Source: JARRKU01 sp963675565
GTDB lineage: Bacteria > Desulfobacterota > Desulfobacteria > Desulfobacterales > Desulfosarcinaceae
Reading direction: 5' to 3'
NCBI GenBank assembly: GCA_963675565.2
Contig: CAXXYD010000002.1
Coordinates: 930,001 to 994,000 of the forward strand
DNA length: 64,000 bases
Part shown: in pieces, positions 18,428 through 27,614 of the stretch
How positions within the stretch are numbered: position 1 is the first letter of the stretch
Layout: every line of letters starts with the position of its first letter
Notes under the pieces: model-generated
What the model saw: only the letters and a program-made list of their open reading frames with translations
The model's database searches: none
What the model was told of the DNA's origin: nothing
Translations under genes and position numbers: made by a program

Positions 18428-19429
18428 TCATTCAAGGCCCATCTGTATCAATGCATTAGCCACCTTCACAGGCGCATCGATCTGCCCGTTGGCCAGCATG
18501 ATGGCTTCGGTCTGCTCCCATGCCGGAATATCGATAGTGCCGATGATCGTATCGGCGGCGGGGCGCACCAATGGCCGGGTTGCCTCGAGCTGCGACTGCA
18601 GATCTGCAATTGCGGTATCCCGGTCGAATTTGCGCACCACGGCAACGGTCTGCTGACTGTTGGCCGGATCCATGGCATGGCGCCATCCATTTAGCAAAGC
18701 CCCGGTAAAACGCTTGACCATTTCCGAGTCCCGAGCCATGATTTGACGGGATGTCACCACTGAATTGGCGACAAAACGGACCCCGTAGCGGGAAGGATCG
18801 AAAAATCCGAATGCAATGCCGGCACGTTTCAGCTTTCCGCCGATTTCAATCCCCTGGGTGTTGATATACACCGGCCACAAATCCACCTGCCTTTTGTAAA
18901 ATGGAGTATAATCCAATCGCACGCTGAACAGCCGCATTGCCGCTTCATCAATATTCGCGCCGGCCAGCAGGGTTCGCATGATGATTTCATCGTTCTTGCC
19001 GAAGGTCACCCCGATGGTCTTGTTTTTCAGGTCGCCAGGCCCATTGAGCGCCCCGCTGTCCAGATGGTAAATCCACTGCAGCGGATTGACCTGAAAAAGC
19101 TGGGCAATGACGACAATGGGCGCATTTTTGTCAAGCGCGCGGATGACCTGATCGGCCGAAGCCACACCGAAATCGGCATGACCGAGCTCCAGTTCCCTGA
19201 GGGCGTCGCGCTCAGGCCCCCCGTCCTTGATCTCCACCGACAGCCCCACCGCTTTAAAAAACCCCTGGGCGTCCGCCACCAGGTCGCCTGCCGTGGACAT
19301 ATTCTTCAACCATTTCAAGCGGTAGGTGACCGAATCATCGGCCCACAGCGAGCCTGCGGCGAGCTGCACCATTGCAACGCCCCCTAAGAGCACCAATAGA
19401 AAATGCCGAAAACCATTTGAATTCACCAT
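18428..19429 (-). CDS. ABC transporter substrate-binding protein, NMT1/THI5-like
   Basis: A 334-residue periplasmic receptor. It has a signal peptide (to about AAGSLWAD) and the NMT1/THI5-like start TYRLKWLKNMSTAGDLVADAQGFFKAVGLSVEIKDGG, then FGVASADQVIRAL and GDLKNKTIGVTFGKNDE. Relatives bind pyrimidine precursors of thiamin, sulfonates or similar small molecules; the ligand here is unknown. The start at 19429 has 'aggaggtcg' upstream. It is the last gene of an ATPase-permease-receptor operon on this strand. Confidence 0.9.
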   Translation of the reverse strand: MVNSNGFRHFLLVLLGGVAMVQLAAGSLWADDSVTYRLKWLKNMSTAGDLVADAQGFFKAVGLSVEIKDGGPERDALRELELGHADFGVASADQVIRALDKNAPIVVIAQLFQVNPLQWIYHLDSGALNGPGDLKNKTIGVTFGKNDEIIMRTLLAGANIDEAAMRLFSVRLDYTPFYKRQVDLWPVYINTQGIEIGGKLKRAGIAFGFFDPSRYGVRFVANSVVTSRQIMARDSEMVKRFTGALLNGWRHAMDPANSQQTVAVVRKFDRDTAIADLQSQLEATRPLVRPAADTIIGTIDIPAWEQTEAIMLANGQIDAPVKVANALIQMGLE

Positions 19430-19443
19430 CGACCTCCTGTGCA

Positions 19444-20199
19444 TCATACGGAATGACCGGTCCAGGCTTGCCTTACCCGCAAACCGCACCATTCCAGAAA
19501 ACCTTGATAAAGGGACAGCGTGATGCCGATAACGAAAAGCGCCACCAGAATCTTGGCCAGGTCGCTTTGATACAGTGCGATGCGGATACTGTACCCGATA
19601 CCGTCATTGGCGGCAATGAATTCGGCAACAATGGTTCCGGCCATGGCGAGGGTGGCGCTGCCGGCAATGACAGTGGTCAGTTTGCCCAGATTTTCAAACG
19701 CACGGATCTTGACCTCCAATTGCCATCGCATCCTGCCCGTCTGTCGATAAAAGTGCTCAATATCGACAATGGGCTCCGACATGATGCCCAGAATCGAAAG
19801 CAAAAGCGGAAAGTAGCATATCATGGCGGCAATCAGCAGGCGCGAAATCCATCCATCTCCCAGCAGAATAAAAATAATCGGTGCCAGCGCCACGATGGGG
19901 TATGCTTGTACATTGAATGCCGCTGCTTTGATGAACGTGCCGAACCAGGATGTCTGCCGGCCGATGATGCCCACCAGCAGGGCCATCAATATGGAGAGCA
20001 GCTGCCCCACCACCGCCACGGAGAGGGTATCGGCCACATCCGAAGCATAACGCCACAATGAGCTCTGGCTGGTCCCCCAGAGCAACATCGGTCCGGGAAT
20101 CACGTAATCGGACAGTCCGGCGCTGTATTTGAGGACCATTAAAAGCCCGACGCCTAAACAATAGATCATCAAAAATTGATAAATACGTCTAATCAGCAC
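19444..20199 (-). CDS. ABC transporter permease, SsuC/TauC type
   Basis: A 251-residue inner membrane protein with about six hydrophobic segments. The cytoplasmic coupling loop typical of BPD_transp_1 permeases is degenerate here (AFENLGKLTTVIAGSATLAMAGTIVAEFIAANDGIGYSI). It overlaps the ATPase gene by 11 bp and precedes the receptor gene by 14 bp, so the three form one importer operon. Confidence 0.9.
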   Translation of the reverse strand: MLIRRIYQFLMIYCLGVGLLMVLKYSAGLSDYVIPGPMLLWGTSQSSLWRYASDVADTLSVAVVGQLLSILMALLVGIIGRQTSWFGTFIKAAAFNVQAYPIVALAPIIFILLGDGWISRLLIAAMICYFPLLLSILGIMSEPIVDIEHFYRQTGRMRWQLEVKIRAFENLGKLTTVIAGSATLAMAGTIVAEFIAANDGIGYSIRIALYQSDLAKILVALFVIGITLSLYQGFLEWCGLRVRQAWTGHSV

Positions 20200-20959
20200 C
20201 CATTATCTCCAACATGGAATGATCCAGCGCCTGACGATTTAGAACCTGATCCGATCGATAGTCCAACCCTTTGCAGCAAACCGCCTGGGGTGATTTATGC
20301 CGATCCCGCAAAACCCATATCTGGCTGCAGAATTTGGCCACTTCCACCACGTTGTGGCTGATATAGATAAAAATCAATTGCGGAAAAATCGCTTTAATGG
20401 TCAGCAGAATCTGCCCACGGGTTTGTTCATCCACATTGGCCAGGCTCTCGTCCATAATCAGCACCTGGAAATCCTGTACCAGATAGCGCAGCAGATTGAT
20501 CCGGTTTTGCTGGCCAAGCGAGAGCTGTGCAAACCGGTGACCGAGGAACGGCTCCAGTCCGAAAGCGGCAATCAACTCCATTTTCAAACGGGAATGGTGT
20601 CCGGGGGTCATGCGTTCCAAATGACGGCCAACCGATGACCATCCGGGAAGCCGTTCCAGATTGTGTGAATAAAAAATGGCGTCGATACCCCTATTATCCA
20701 ACGTTCCGGATTGCAGTGCGATCTGTTTTGCCAACAATTTGGCCAAAGAGGACTTGCCCACTCCGGACGGACCGAAGAGAGCGTGAAACCCGGGTTCCTT
20801 AATATCCAGCGAAAGGTTTCTGATCACCGGATCGGACCCGCCGGGGTAGGTATACGTGATATCGCGGCATTCAAGGCGCATTGAATCTGCAATCGCCCTT
20901 TCTGTGCATGACAACCAAGGAGTATCAAAGGTTTCAGCGGTGCTGCCGGGCAACCCCAT
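20189..20959 (-). CDS. ABC transporter ATP-binding protein
   Basis: A 256-residue importer ATPase. Walker A is GPSGVGKSS, the signature loop is LSLGQQNRIN (a variant of LSGGQ), Walker B is QVLIMDESLANVD and the switch His is in YISHNV. The start at 20959 has 'gcggaggg' seven bases upstream and gives a 26-residue extension before the usual MRLECRDITYTYPGG beginning (ATG at 20881, no ribosome site). First gene of the importer operon. Confidence 0.88.
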   Translation of the reverse strand: MGLPGSTAETFDTPWLSCTERAIADSMRLECRDITYTYPGGSDPVIRNLSLDIKEPGFHALFGPSGVGKSSLAKLLAKQIALQSGTLDNRGIDAIFYSHNLERLPGWSSVGRHLERMTPGHHSRLKMELIAAFGLEPFLGHRFAQLSLGQQNRINLLRYLVQDFQVLIMDESLANVDEQTRGQILLTIKAIFPQLIFIYISHNVVEVAKFCSQIWVLRDRHKSPQAVCCKGLDYRSDQVLNRQALDHSMLEIMGAD

Positions 20960-21197
20960 ATACCCTCCGCGAAGCCGGCCCACTTTGGACTTTTGTATCA
21001 CAAACCACAAGGGATGGCCACCCGAACAGAATCGGGACCTGACAATAGAATCAGCGTATCGCACGATTGAGGCTTTTCCCCACCCGTGGTTTGTGGTAAA
21101 ACCTGTTAACATTACACGTTACACGCATCAATACCATCTTCATCGGGCCCGTCCGCAACGCTTGAAAATGGGTCCATCGGATCGCGACATAATTATC

Positions 21198-21677
21198 ATG
21201 ACCTCTGGAGAGCACGCTAAAGAACTGGCAGAATTTATTTGCAATATTCCCCTTTTTGTGAGTCTGAGCCGGGAGGAGATTTCGCCCTTGGCCGAGCATA
21301 TGCACCGCCTGCAGTTAAAATCCGACGAGATCCTTTTTGAGCAATGGGAGCGGGCGGACTGTGTCTATTTCGTGGAGGACGGGGCTCTTGAGGTGTTGAC
21401 CAAAAACGGCCCGGAAACGTATGCTGTTGTCGCGACCCTGCGCCGTGGCCGATCCATCGGGGAAATGTCGTTGATTGACAATTTCCCCCGATCAGCCACG
21501 GTAAAAGCCCGGTCCGCATCAACGGTGGTCTGTTTTTCAAAAGAGAAATTCGACCAACTGATGATGGACTATCCCGCAATCGGCGTGAAAGTCCTCAAAG
21601 GGCTCGCCCGACTGATGGCCCAAAATCTTAAAAAAACATCTAGCCGACTGGCAGACCATATGCTGCCGATGGGATAA
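21198..21677 (+). CDS. Cyclic nucleotide-binding domain protein
   Basis: A 159-residue stand-alone cNMP-binding (CAP_ED) domain: FICNIPLFVSLSREEISPLAEHM, the beta-roll segment DEILFEQWERADCVYFVEDGALEV, and a phosphate-binding-cassette-like SIGEMSLIDNFPRSATVKA. There is no DNA-binding domain, so it is not a CRP-type regulator; it may act on a partner protein. ATG 21198 is chosen (another in-frame ATG at 21168); neither has a strong ribosome site. It is divergent from the ABC importer and 17 bp upstream of a membrane protein gene. Confidence 0.83.
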   Translation: MTSGEHAKELAEFICNIPLFVSLSREEISPLAEHMHRLQLKSDEILFEQWERADCVYFVEDGALEVLTKNGPETYAVVATLRRGRSIGEMSLIDNFPRSATVKARSASTVVCFSKEKFDQLMMDYPAIGVKVLKGLARLMAQNLKKTSSRLADHMLPMG

Positions 21678-21694
21678 AGGAAAGGGAGTGGTCA

Positions 21695-22306
21695 ATGGAT
21701 TTTAAAAAACATCTGGAAACAGCCTGGAACGAAACCCTCAAACATATTGTCAACCTGGTATTGATGACATTGGTCACCCTGGTGGTCAGCTTCCTGACCG
21801 TGGGGTTCCTTGCTCCAGTGGTCATGGCCGGCTTCGTGCATTCCATCATCTTGCTGATGCGCGACGGCCGGGAGCCCAGAATGGAGGACCTGTTCTCACA
21901 GATGCGGCTCTTTTTACCCCTGCTGGGATTTTCCATTGCGGCTTTTATCGCTATTTTCGTAGGATTTTTGCTGTTCGTTTTGCCCGGCCTGGCAATTCTG
22001 CTGGCGATCACATTCGGCTGCCTCTATATGGTTCCGCTGATGACAGACAAGCGCATGGGGCTTGTCGACGCGATTAAAGCCAGCTGGGAGATGGCCTGGA
22101 GCAATGGCGTGGCAGACCACATCGTGGTGGTGATTCTATTCGTAGGGCTCATGGCCATAGGCGGCTCGGTGTTTATCGGCACCTTGTTTACCCAGCCCTT
22201 TGCAACCCTTTTTCTGGTCTCGGTCTACCTCGAAAAAACAGACACCGTTGGGGCCGCAACCCCGCAGAACCCGCCGCCGCCGCCGGAAACCGGAACAACG
22301 GCATAG
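21695..22306 (+). CDS. Multi-pass membrane protein, function unknown
   Basis: A 203-residue protein with about four hydrophobic segments (VLMTLVTLVVSFLTVGFLAPVVMAGFVHSIIL; FSIAAFIAIFVGFLLFVLPGLAILLAITFGCLYMVPL; a C-terminal pair) and a Pro-rich tail. The layout, with two hairpins of long helices and 'MGLVDAIKASWEM', resembles DUF975/glycerophosphodiesterase membrane-domain families, but no firm assignment is made. It is likely co-transcribed with the cyclic nucleotide-binding gene. Confidence 0.75.
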   Translation: MDFKKHLETAWNETLKHIVNLVLMTLVTLVVSFLTVGFLAPVVMAGFVHSIILLMRDGREPRMEDLFSQMRLFLPLLGFSIAAFIAIFVGFLLFVLPGLAILLAITFGCLYMVPLMTDKRMGLVDAIKASWEMAWSNGVADHIVVVILFVGLMAIGGSVFIGTLFTQPFATLFLVSVYLEKTDTVGAATPQNPPPPPETGTTA

Positions 22307-22356
22307 CTGACCGGGAGAATTTGGTCTGCAGCAGTCACACTGCCGGGACCGCATGC

Positions 22357-22662
22357 CTATTGGGCTTCTCTTTCCTTCAGTTTGTCGATCCGATCCAGAA
22401 TTTGGTCCAGCCGTGGCTCGCTGACAAGCCCCCGTTCAAGCATGATGTCTTCAATACCGGCATCCCGCAGGATATCGATTTTTAGCACCTCTTCCGGTCG
22501 GGCCTGCTTGAGGCTGAAAAAAGTATATTCCAGAGTCGGCTCCACCTTTTTTAGCACGACGAAATCGTTGTAGCTGAAGATGATGAAGTGATTGTTGAGC
22601 AAAAAGTAAAAAGCGACTATGGCGATACCGATCCAGAAATACTGTTTAATGCGACTGATCAT
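22357..22662 (-). CDS. Small membrane-anchored protein, function unknown
   Basis: A 101-residue protein with one N-terminal membrane helix (YFWIGIAIVAFYFLL). A soluble part follows: VVLKKVEPTLEYTFFSLKQARPEEVLKID, ending in a short coiled-coil-like segment (LDQILDRIDKLKERE). It lies 29 bp downstream of the DsbA-like gene on the same strand, so a joint operon is likely. Confidence 0.7.
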   Translation of the reverse strand: MISRIKQYFWIGIAIVAFYFLLNNHFIIFSYNDFVVLKKVEPTLEYTFFSLKQARPEEVLKIDILRDAGIEDIMLERGLVSEPRLDQILDRIDKLKEREAQ

Positions 22663-22691
22663 GTTTTTGCTCCTTCACACAAGATGGCGCT

Positions 22692-23531
22692 TTACTTTTC
22701 CAAGGCGTCGTCAATGGCCCGCTGAAACCCCGCCAGTGATTTATTGCGCAACTCTTTGCCGTTGACGAAAACGGTAGGCGTGCCGCGCACGCCTGCCTCG
22801 GAACCGTTGCGGATATCGGCACTGATTCTGGCACGGGTGCGGTCCGCCGACATCTCCCGGGCAAACTTCCCGGCATCCAGGTCCAGCTTGGCGCGGACTT
22901 CCTCGATTTTCTGATCGCTGATCTGATTATAGTTCTTGAACAAAAGGTCGTGGAACGCCCAGAATTTTCCCATGTGGAAAGCCGCCATCGATGCACGGGC
23001 GGCCTTGTCGGCGAATGGGTGACTGCGCAATGGAAAATGTTTAAAGACCACCTTGACCTTCCCGGGATATCGCTCGAGCACCTGATCGAGTACCGGCACG
23101 AGCCGCGCGCAATACGGGCATTGAAAATCGCTGAATACGGCCAGGGTGACCGGCGCATCGGCGGCCCCCTTAAAAGGAGATCCCTGGATATCGATTTGTT
23201 CTGTCAGGGTAATCAAGATGGATTCAACGGTTTTGCTTTTCTGCCGGAGAAGAAAAAGCATATTCTCGGTTGGGCCGGCCTTGATCTGAAGCACATCCGG
23301 GCCGACCGTAATTTTGCCCTTCAACCGACCGTTGAATGTGTAGATGGCGATTTCACCCTGGTCGTCCAGAATATACACCCGCTGGTTCTTTGGCTCAACC
23401 AGCATGTCCACCGGAACATTTTCCAGATCAAGGGTCTGGTAGACCGTCCAATCTGTCTGGGCGCCCATTACCGGCGCACTGTTGAACAGGAAAACCAATA
23501 AAATAACAATGCCTGGAACACCCCGCCTCAT
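22692..23531 (-). CDS. DsbA-like thioredoxin-fold protein with N-terminal domain
   Basis: A 279-residue exported protein (signal peptide ending near PVMGAQ). The first ~110 residues form a small beta-rich domain (NQRVYILDDQGEIAIYTFNGRLKGKI). The rest is a DsbA/DsbG-type thioredoxin fold with the active site CPYC in FSDFQCPYCARLVP and the cis-Pro loop RGTPTVFVNG. It would make or reshuffle disulfides in the periplasm. The small membrane protein gene follows. Confidence 0.88.
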   Translation of the reverse strand: MRRGVPGIVILLVFLFNSAPVMGAQTDWTVYQTLDLENVPVDMLVEPKNQRVYILDDQGEIAIYTFNGRLKGKITVGPDVLQIKAGPTENMLFLLRQKSKTVESILITLTEQIDIQGSPFKGAADAPVTLAVFSDFQCPYCARLVPVLDQVLERYPGKVKVVFKHFPLRSHPFADKAARASMAAFHMGKFWAFHDLLFKNYNQISDQKIEEVRAKLDLDAGKFAREMSADRTRARISADIRNGSEAGVRGTPTVFVNGKELRNKSLAGFQRAIDDALEK

Positions 23532-24175
23532 ATATCACCTCAATGCAAGGATATGAATATTGCGCGCCCCCATCATAAATGGATGATGGAATTGAGGCAA
23601 GTCTAATAAGCGCAGCCTGTCGAAACCACCGATTTTATCCGCAACAACGCCCGTAAAAAAAACCTTGAAGCATCGGCCAGTAAAAATCCGCAGGGGGCCC
23701 GGCTTTGGCCTGCCCCTGAAAGGGGCGCGCAACCTGCTGCCTGTTATGACGCAAGTGTCGAGTTGTCAGTTGCCGGTTCCCGGTTGCGGTTCGCGCTGCG
23801 CGCGGCCCGGATCGTATAAATGGCAGAATTCCTCAACGCGTCACTCGAAACTCGCTACTGACAACTGATCTTTTTCCTCTGTCTGTGACCTGGCCGCCAG
23901 GACCCGGTTTGACTATTGAATAAAAGGTGAGTTTGCATCGCCTTACCCGGCGTACAATTATTTGTGAATTGATCCCAATGATGATAGGGTTTGACCCATA
24001 CCGGACGATGCCCCGAACTTGCAGCCCGTTATCCCATGAACTCTACCAGAATGCAGAAAAATAGCGCTTTGCGGCTCAGGCAGTTTTTCATCTGCCTGCA
24101 TTCTATTTCCGTTTTCCTGCCACCCTGTTTTTTACCGGAGACATTAAAAGACCCAACAACCTTAAGGGGAAAGAT
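23532..24175. other. Intergenic region of about 640 bp
   Basis: No credible gene. It holds one copy of the interspersed repeat (about 23711-23900); the rest is unexplained. Confidence 0.6.
23711..23900. repeat. Interspersed intergenic repeat, copy C
   Basis: The order matches the 18.1-18.4 kb pair: 'gcccctgaaaggggc' stem, CGCGCTGCGCGCG palindrome, 'atggcagaattcctcaac', then 'actcgaaactcgctactgacaactgatct'. The 'aagtgatctatag' part is replaced by other sequence. Confidence 0.75.
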
Positions 24176-24715
24176 ATGATCAAATTGAAAATGTCCGGCC
24201 AGTTCCTTGTGATTCTTCTGGCATCCATTATTTGGCTGCCCTTGCCTGCCGCCCCGTCCGGCGATAGTGATATCAGCGCGCATCCCCACTGCCCGATATG
24301 TGGAATGGATCGGCAGAAATTCGCCCATTCCAGGATGCTGATCATCTATGAAGACGGCTCCCGGTTCGGGGCCTGCTCCCTGCACTGCGTCGCCCTGGAG
24401 CTGGCCTATTACCCGGGCAAAACGCCTGCTGAAATTCAAGTCGCCGATTATTATTCACACCAGCTCGTCAATGCCGAAAAGGCTGTCTGGGTATTGGGCG
24501 GCAGAAAGATGGGGGTAATGACCGCCAATGCCAAATGGGCATTTGCCGATGAGAAAGATGCGCAAAGATTTATCGCAGCGTACGGCGGAGAAAAGATTGA
24601 TTTTGAAACCGCCATATCCGAAACCTATTGCGGCATGTATAAAGACACCAAAATGATCCGCAAAAAGCGTAAGCAAAAGCAGATGAAAAAAGACCCTGCA
24701 AAAGGAAAACAATAG
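24176..24715 (+). CDS. nosL: NosL-like exported copper-binding protein
   Basis: A 179-residue exported protein. The NosL family signature CPICGMDRQKFAHSRM is present, followed by DGSRFGACSLHCVALEL and WVLGGRKMGVMTANAKWAFAD. NosL proteins deliver copper to nitrous oxide reductase, but members outside nos loci are common in anaerobes. No nosZ or other nos gene is in the window. It is not an obvious lipoprotein, since no lipobox Cys follows the signal peptide. The C-terminus is Lys-rich. Confidence 0.82.
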   Translation: MIKLKMSGQFLVILLASIIWLPLPAAPSGDSDISAHPHCPICGMDRQKFAHSRMLIIYEDGSRFGACSLHCVALELAYYPGKTPAEIQVADYYSHQLVNAEKAVWVLGGRKMGVMTANAKWAFADEKDAQRFIAAYGGEKIDFETAISETYCGMYKDTKMIRKKRKQKQMKKDPAKGKQ

Positions 24716-24752
24716 CCGACGGCAGCCGGCGTAGCGAAAATCATCGTTCTGC

Positions 24753-25550
24753 TTAGCTTGTTGTCTGGGAATCCACTGCGTTTGCATCGAAATCACTGGG
24801 ACTGAAGTCCATGCCCTGCCCGTCCTGGATACAGTCGATATAGTGATCGATGGAGTCGCAGCTGCGCCGCCCGATTTTGAGCCGATTGCCGCAGTTGCCC
24901 TCTCCCGTATAGATATGTTTGCCATCCGCGGACACCCCCACGACAAATCCGGTATGGCCTTTACCTCCGGATTTAATCTGGATGAACACATCTCCGGGTT
25001 TCGGCTTTTCCGTCGCCAGGTTCTCCCGCTGTGCGGCGCGCCACATGTTCTGAACACCGATGTGATGCACACCATTGATCGGATAGTAGCCTAAAATTTC
25101 CCGCAGTGCCCAGGAAACGAATGCACAGCACCAGGGTTGGCCGATAATGCCGGTCTGTCCCCAGTATTGATCGATATTCGGGCTGCGGTTGGAACCGTCC
25201 GGCACTTCATAGACAGGAATGGCATGCTCTTCAAAGACCAATTCAAGAATTTGTTTGCGCCTGGCGGTCAAATGATCCGGTACGAACGGTTGGAAATGAT
25301 TGCGCTGTGCAGTGCCGCTGGGGTTTTGAAGGGCCCACCAGGTATTTTCCCCCACCTCGCCGTCCGGCTCAAGCGCCTGGCCGCTGCGGTCCACGTGCTG
25401 CAATTGAAACAGCACCACATTGTCATAGGTGACGTCGTCAAACAGGCCGTTTGCCGGGGTACGATCGGCAAAATAGCCGTGGGACGACAACAGATGCTGA
25501 AGCCGGACCACGTCAGGGTCCGGTTTCAGGCGACGGAGCGTTTTCGGCAT
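24753..25550 (-). CDS. Peptidoglycan-binding-like and CHAP amidase-like protein
   Basis: A 265-residue protein. The N-terminal half looks like a peptidoglycan-binding repeat (LQHLLSSHGYF ... DDVTYDNVVLFQLQH ... DGEVGENTWWALQ). The C-terminal half is CHAP-like, with the Cys in WCCAFVSWALREI and the His in GHTGFVVGVSADGKHIYTGEGN. CHAP domains cleave peptide bonds in cell wall peptides. No signal peptide is seen. It is the last of three same-strand genes (24753-27614) with shared themes. Confidence 0.8.
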   Translation of the reverse strand: MPKTLRRLKPDPDVVRLQHLLSSHGYFADRTPANGLFDDVTYDNVVLFQLQHVDRSGQALEPDGEVGENTWWALQNPSGTAQRNHFQPFVPDHLTARRKQILELVFEEHAIPVYEVPDGSNRSPNIDQYWGQTGIIGQPWCCAFVSWALREILGYYPINGVHHIGVQNMWRAAQRENLATEKPKPGDVFIQIKSGGKGHTGFVVGVSADGKHIYTGEGNCGNRLKIGRRSCDSIDHYIDCIQDGQGMDFSPSDFDANAVDSQTTS

Positions 25551-25632
25551 TTGATCCTCCTTTCAACCCGCATTTTATTCGAAAAACCCTATGAATGGCC
25601 ACTGCACAACCAGGTTCGGGTGGCGACACGGG

Positions 25633-27255
25633 CTATCGATCGGCGCCACCAAAAACGAGAGCGTACTCATTCACCAGTGATTGCAGCCGATGGCGCGTGC
25701 CACGGAACTTAATCAGGGCGGACACAAGGCCGAAGTAACCGGTCCAGGCGGTTTCAAATGCATTGGCCAGCAGCCGGACAATGGTCGCCAGAACGCGGCA
25801 CCCGAACGAAAACAATCCGACCTTGTGCGCAATGGCGCTGCAGCATTGCCTGATTTCCTGTGGCCCGGCCGAATCATCCACCAGCATGCACAAGTCAAAA
25901 TCACCGTCCTTCCAAAGAGACACTTTCCGGTTCTCCGCTCCCGACACGCAGGAATGCACCAGCACATCGATCACGGCCCCGATACTCTTGAACACATTGG
26001 CCACCACCGTGAACGACTGCAGTGCAAAATTATAGATCAGCCGTGACAAGTTCAGGCCGATTTTGAGAATCTTGGCTTTTGCGGTCTGCAGCATACGGGT
26101 GAACCAGCCCCATATGCGCCGCATACCGTCCCAGATTCGCCCGCCCAGCGTCTTGACGCTGTGCCAGATGGCGGGGATATCCCTTTTATGCTTCTTTGTG
26201 GAAATGAAGGCTTCGATCCGGATCTGCTTCTGATCATCCGTCATGGCCTCGTGGGCCAGCAGGCCGCTGTTGACGAATGCAAAAAACCGCGGAAAATCGC
26301 CGAGAAAATCAACGCTCAGCGCCTCAGCGGTCTCTTCTTTTTCACCATTGTCTTTCCAGAACAGGCACAGGGCCTTGTAAAGATTAAAGCTTTTCTTGAG
26401 AAAATAGTACTGGGTCAGCGTCCTGGACAACTTCAGTAAATCCCATTTTCGCATGCCGTCGGCGTCTGCTCTGCGCACCTTGCGCTGCTCGAGGTCATAT
26501 CCGTTGGGGACCACCTTGTAGCCCATGAGCCAGAGTTCGATTTTGGCGGCATTGAGGATGAAAGAATGGGTTCGCTCCAGATCCTTTTTTCCCGGAAGCG
26601 CTTTCAGCGCACCCAATTGCTCGACAATCCGGTCCTGGTCGAAAAGCATCCAGAGCCAACCCAGGTTGAACCCCGGGGATGCGGCCGGCATTTTGAGGCC
26701 CACGCGTTGCCAAATGTCGCCGAAACGCCTCATGGCCTGTTCCCGGTCAAAATCCCCTCCGGCAGGGTTCTCCGGCAGCAGCCCCAGCACGAACAAGCGC
26801 AGCCCCACGGCTCTGAGCAGCGCCTTCATCGGCTTGCCCTTGCGGAACCATTTCAAAGGGTCGAGTCTGGTTTCAAAACTGACCAGTTCCTGAAGGGCCG
26901 GCCAGGTTTCCTGTTCGCCCACCCATCCGTCAACCTCCAACCCGGCCTCCTGCTGAAAAGCGGCAATCGCCGCTTCCAATGGCCCGTCCAGATTGCCCCG
27001 GCCGGAGTCGGCCTCCATATAGCCCAGCATGAACAGTCGATTGCGGATGGTTCTCATTCGCGAGCTGTCGGCCGAACGCTCTGGTTTTTGATCGGGCAGG
27101 GGCACAAAAGTGCCGTCGCTTTCCGCCGCCGCCCAGTCTTGCCCGAGGGCATCCAGGCCTTTGCATACTGAAACAATGCTGGCATCCTTACCCGCCCGGC
27201 TTTGATGAAATGCGGAATACCGCTTCATGCCGTTCGAAAAATCACGTTCATCCAT
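25633..27255 (-). CDS. Large protein with peptidoglycan-binding-like domain
   Basis: A 540-residue protein of unknown function. Residues ~68-120 resemble a peptidoglycan-binding domain (RLFMLGYMEAD ... LDGPLEAAIAAFQQEAGLEVDGWVGEQETWPALQEL). The rest is helical, with amphipathic or hydrophobic stretches near the C-terminus (LIYNFALQSFTVVANVFKSIGAVIDVLVHSCV). No signal peptide. It has a Trypco2-like gene 11 bp upstream and the CHAP protein gene downstream, so the three likely work together. Confidence 0.72.
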   Translation of the reverse strand: MDERDFSNGMKRYSAFHQSRAGKDASIVSVCKGLDALGQDWAAAESDGTFVPLPDQKPERSADSSRMRTIRNRLFMLGYMEADSGRGNLDGPLEAAIAAFQQEAGLEVDGWVGEQETWPALQELVSFETRLDPLKWFRKGKPMKALLRAVGLRLFVLGLLPENPAGGDFDREQAMRRFGDIWQRVGLKMPAASPGFNLGWLWMLFDQDRIVEQLGALKALPGKKDLERTHSFILNAAKIELWLMGYKVVPNGYDLEQRKVRRADADGMRKWDLLKLSRTLTQYYFLKKSFNLYKALCLFWKDNGEKEETAEALSVDFLGDFPRFFAFVNSGLLAHEAMTDDQKQIRIEAFISTKKHKRDIPAIWHSVKTLGGRIWDGMRRIWGWFTRMLQTAKAKILKIGLNLSRLIYNFALQSFTVVANVFKSIGAVIDVLVHSCVSGAENRKVSLWKDGDFDLCMLVDDSAGPQEIRQCCSAIAHKVGLFSFGCRVLATIVRLLANAFETAWTGYFGLVSALIKFRGTRHRLQSLVNEYALVFGGADR

Positions 27256-27266
27256 GGCAGCCGGCT

Positions 27267-27614
27267 TTACTTCTTCAGGCCCACAACGTCGGAAAAAAGC
27301 GCCACCAGGCCCTGGCGAACTTCATGGCCGGCTTTGACCGCTGCATCATGGGCCTCCTGGATATAGCCGGCCGGTGCGCTGGACGGCACCAGAACGACGC
27401 CGTCACCGTCAAAATTAATTTTGGTGACCAGTGACAATTTGATCCTGCCCTCCTGTCTGGCGTTCTTTAAAGATGCCTCAAAATCCGTGGCGTCACTGAC
27501 CCCATCCAAAACCACTTCGATTTCACCAACATAGGTTTGCACCTGAAGCGATGTCAGGTCACATAATTGATTCTTCAATCCCTGCAGCGCCTTTTCCAAT
27601 GACAACTTCATCAT
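27267..27614 (-). CDS. Trypsin-co-occurring domain 2-like (Trypco2) protein
   Basis: A 115-residue protein. The start LSLEKALQGLKNQLCDL followed by VQTYVGEIEVVLD and KLSLVTKINFDGDGVVLVP matches the pattern of the Trypco2 domain, small proteins found next to predicted proteases and other effectors in biological conflict systems. The match is by pattern only. It is the first gene of the three-gene minus-strand unit. Confidence 0.62.
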   Translation of the reverse strand: MMKLSLEKALQGLKNQLCDLTSLQVQTYVGEIEVVLDGVSDATDFEASLKNARQEGRIKLSLVTKINFDGDGVVLVPSSAPAGYIQEAHDAAVKAGHEVRQGLVALFSDVVGLKK

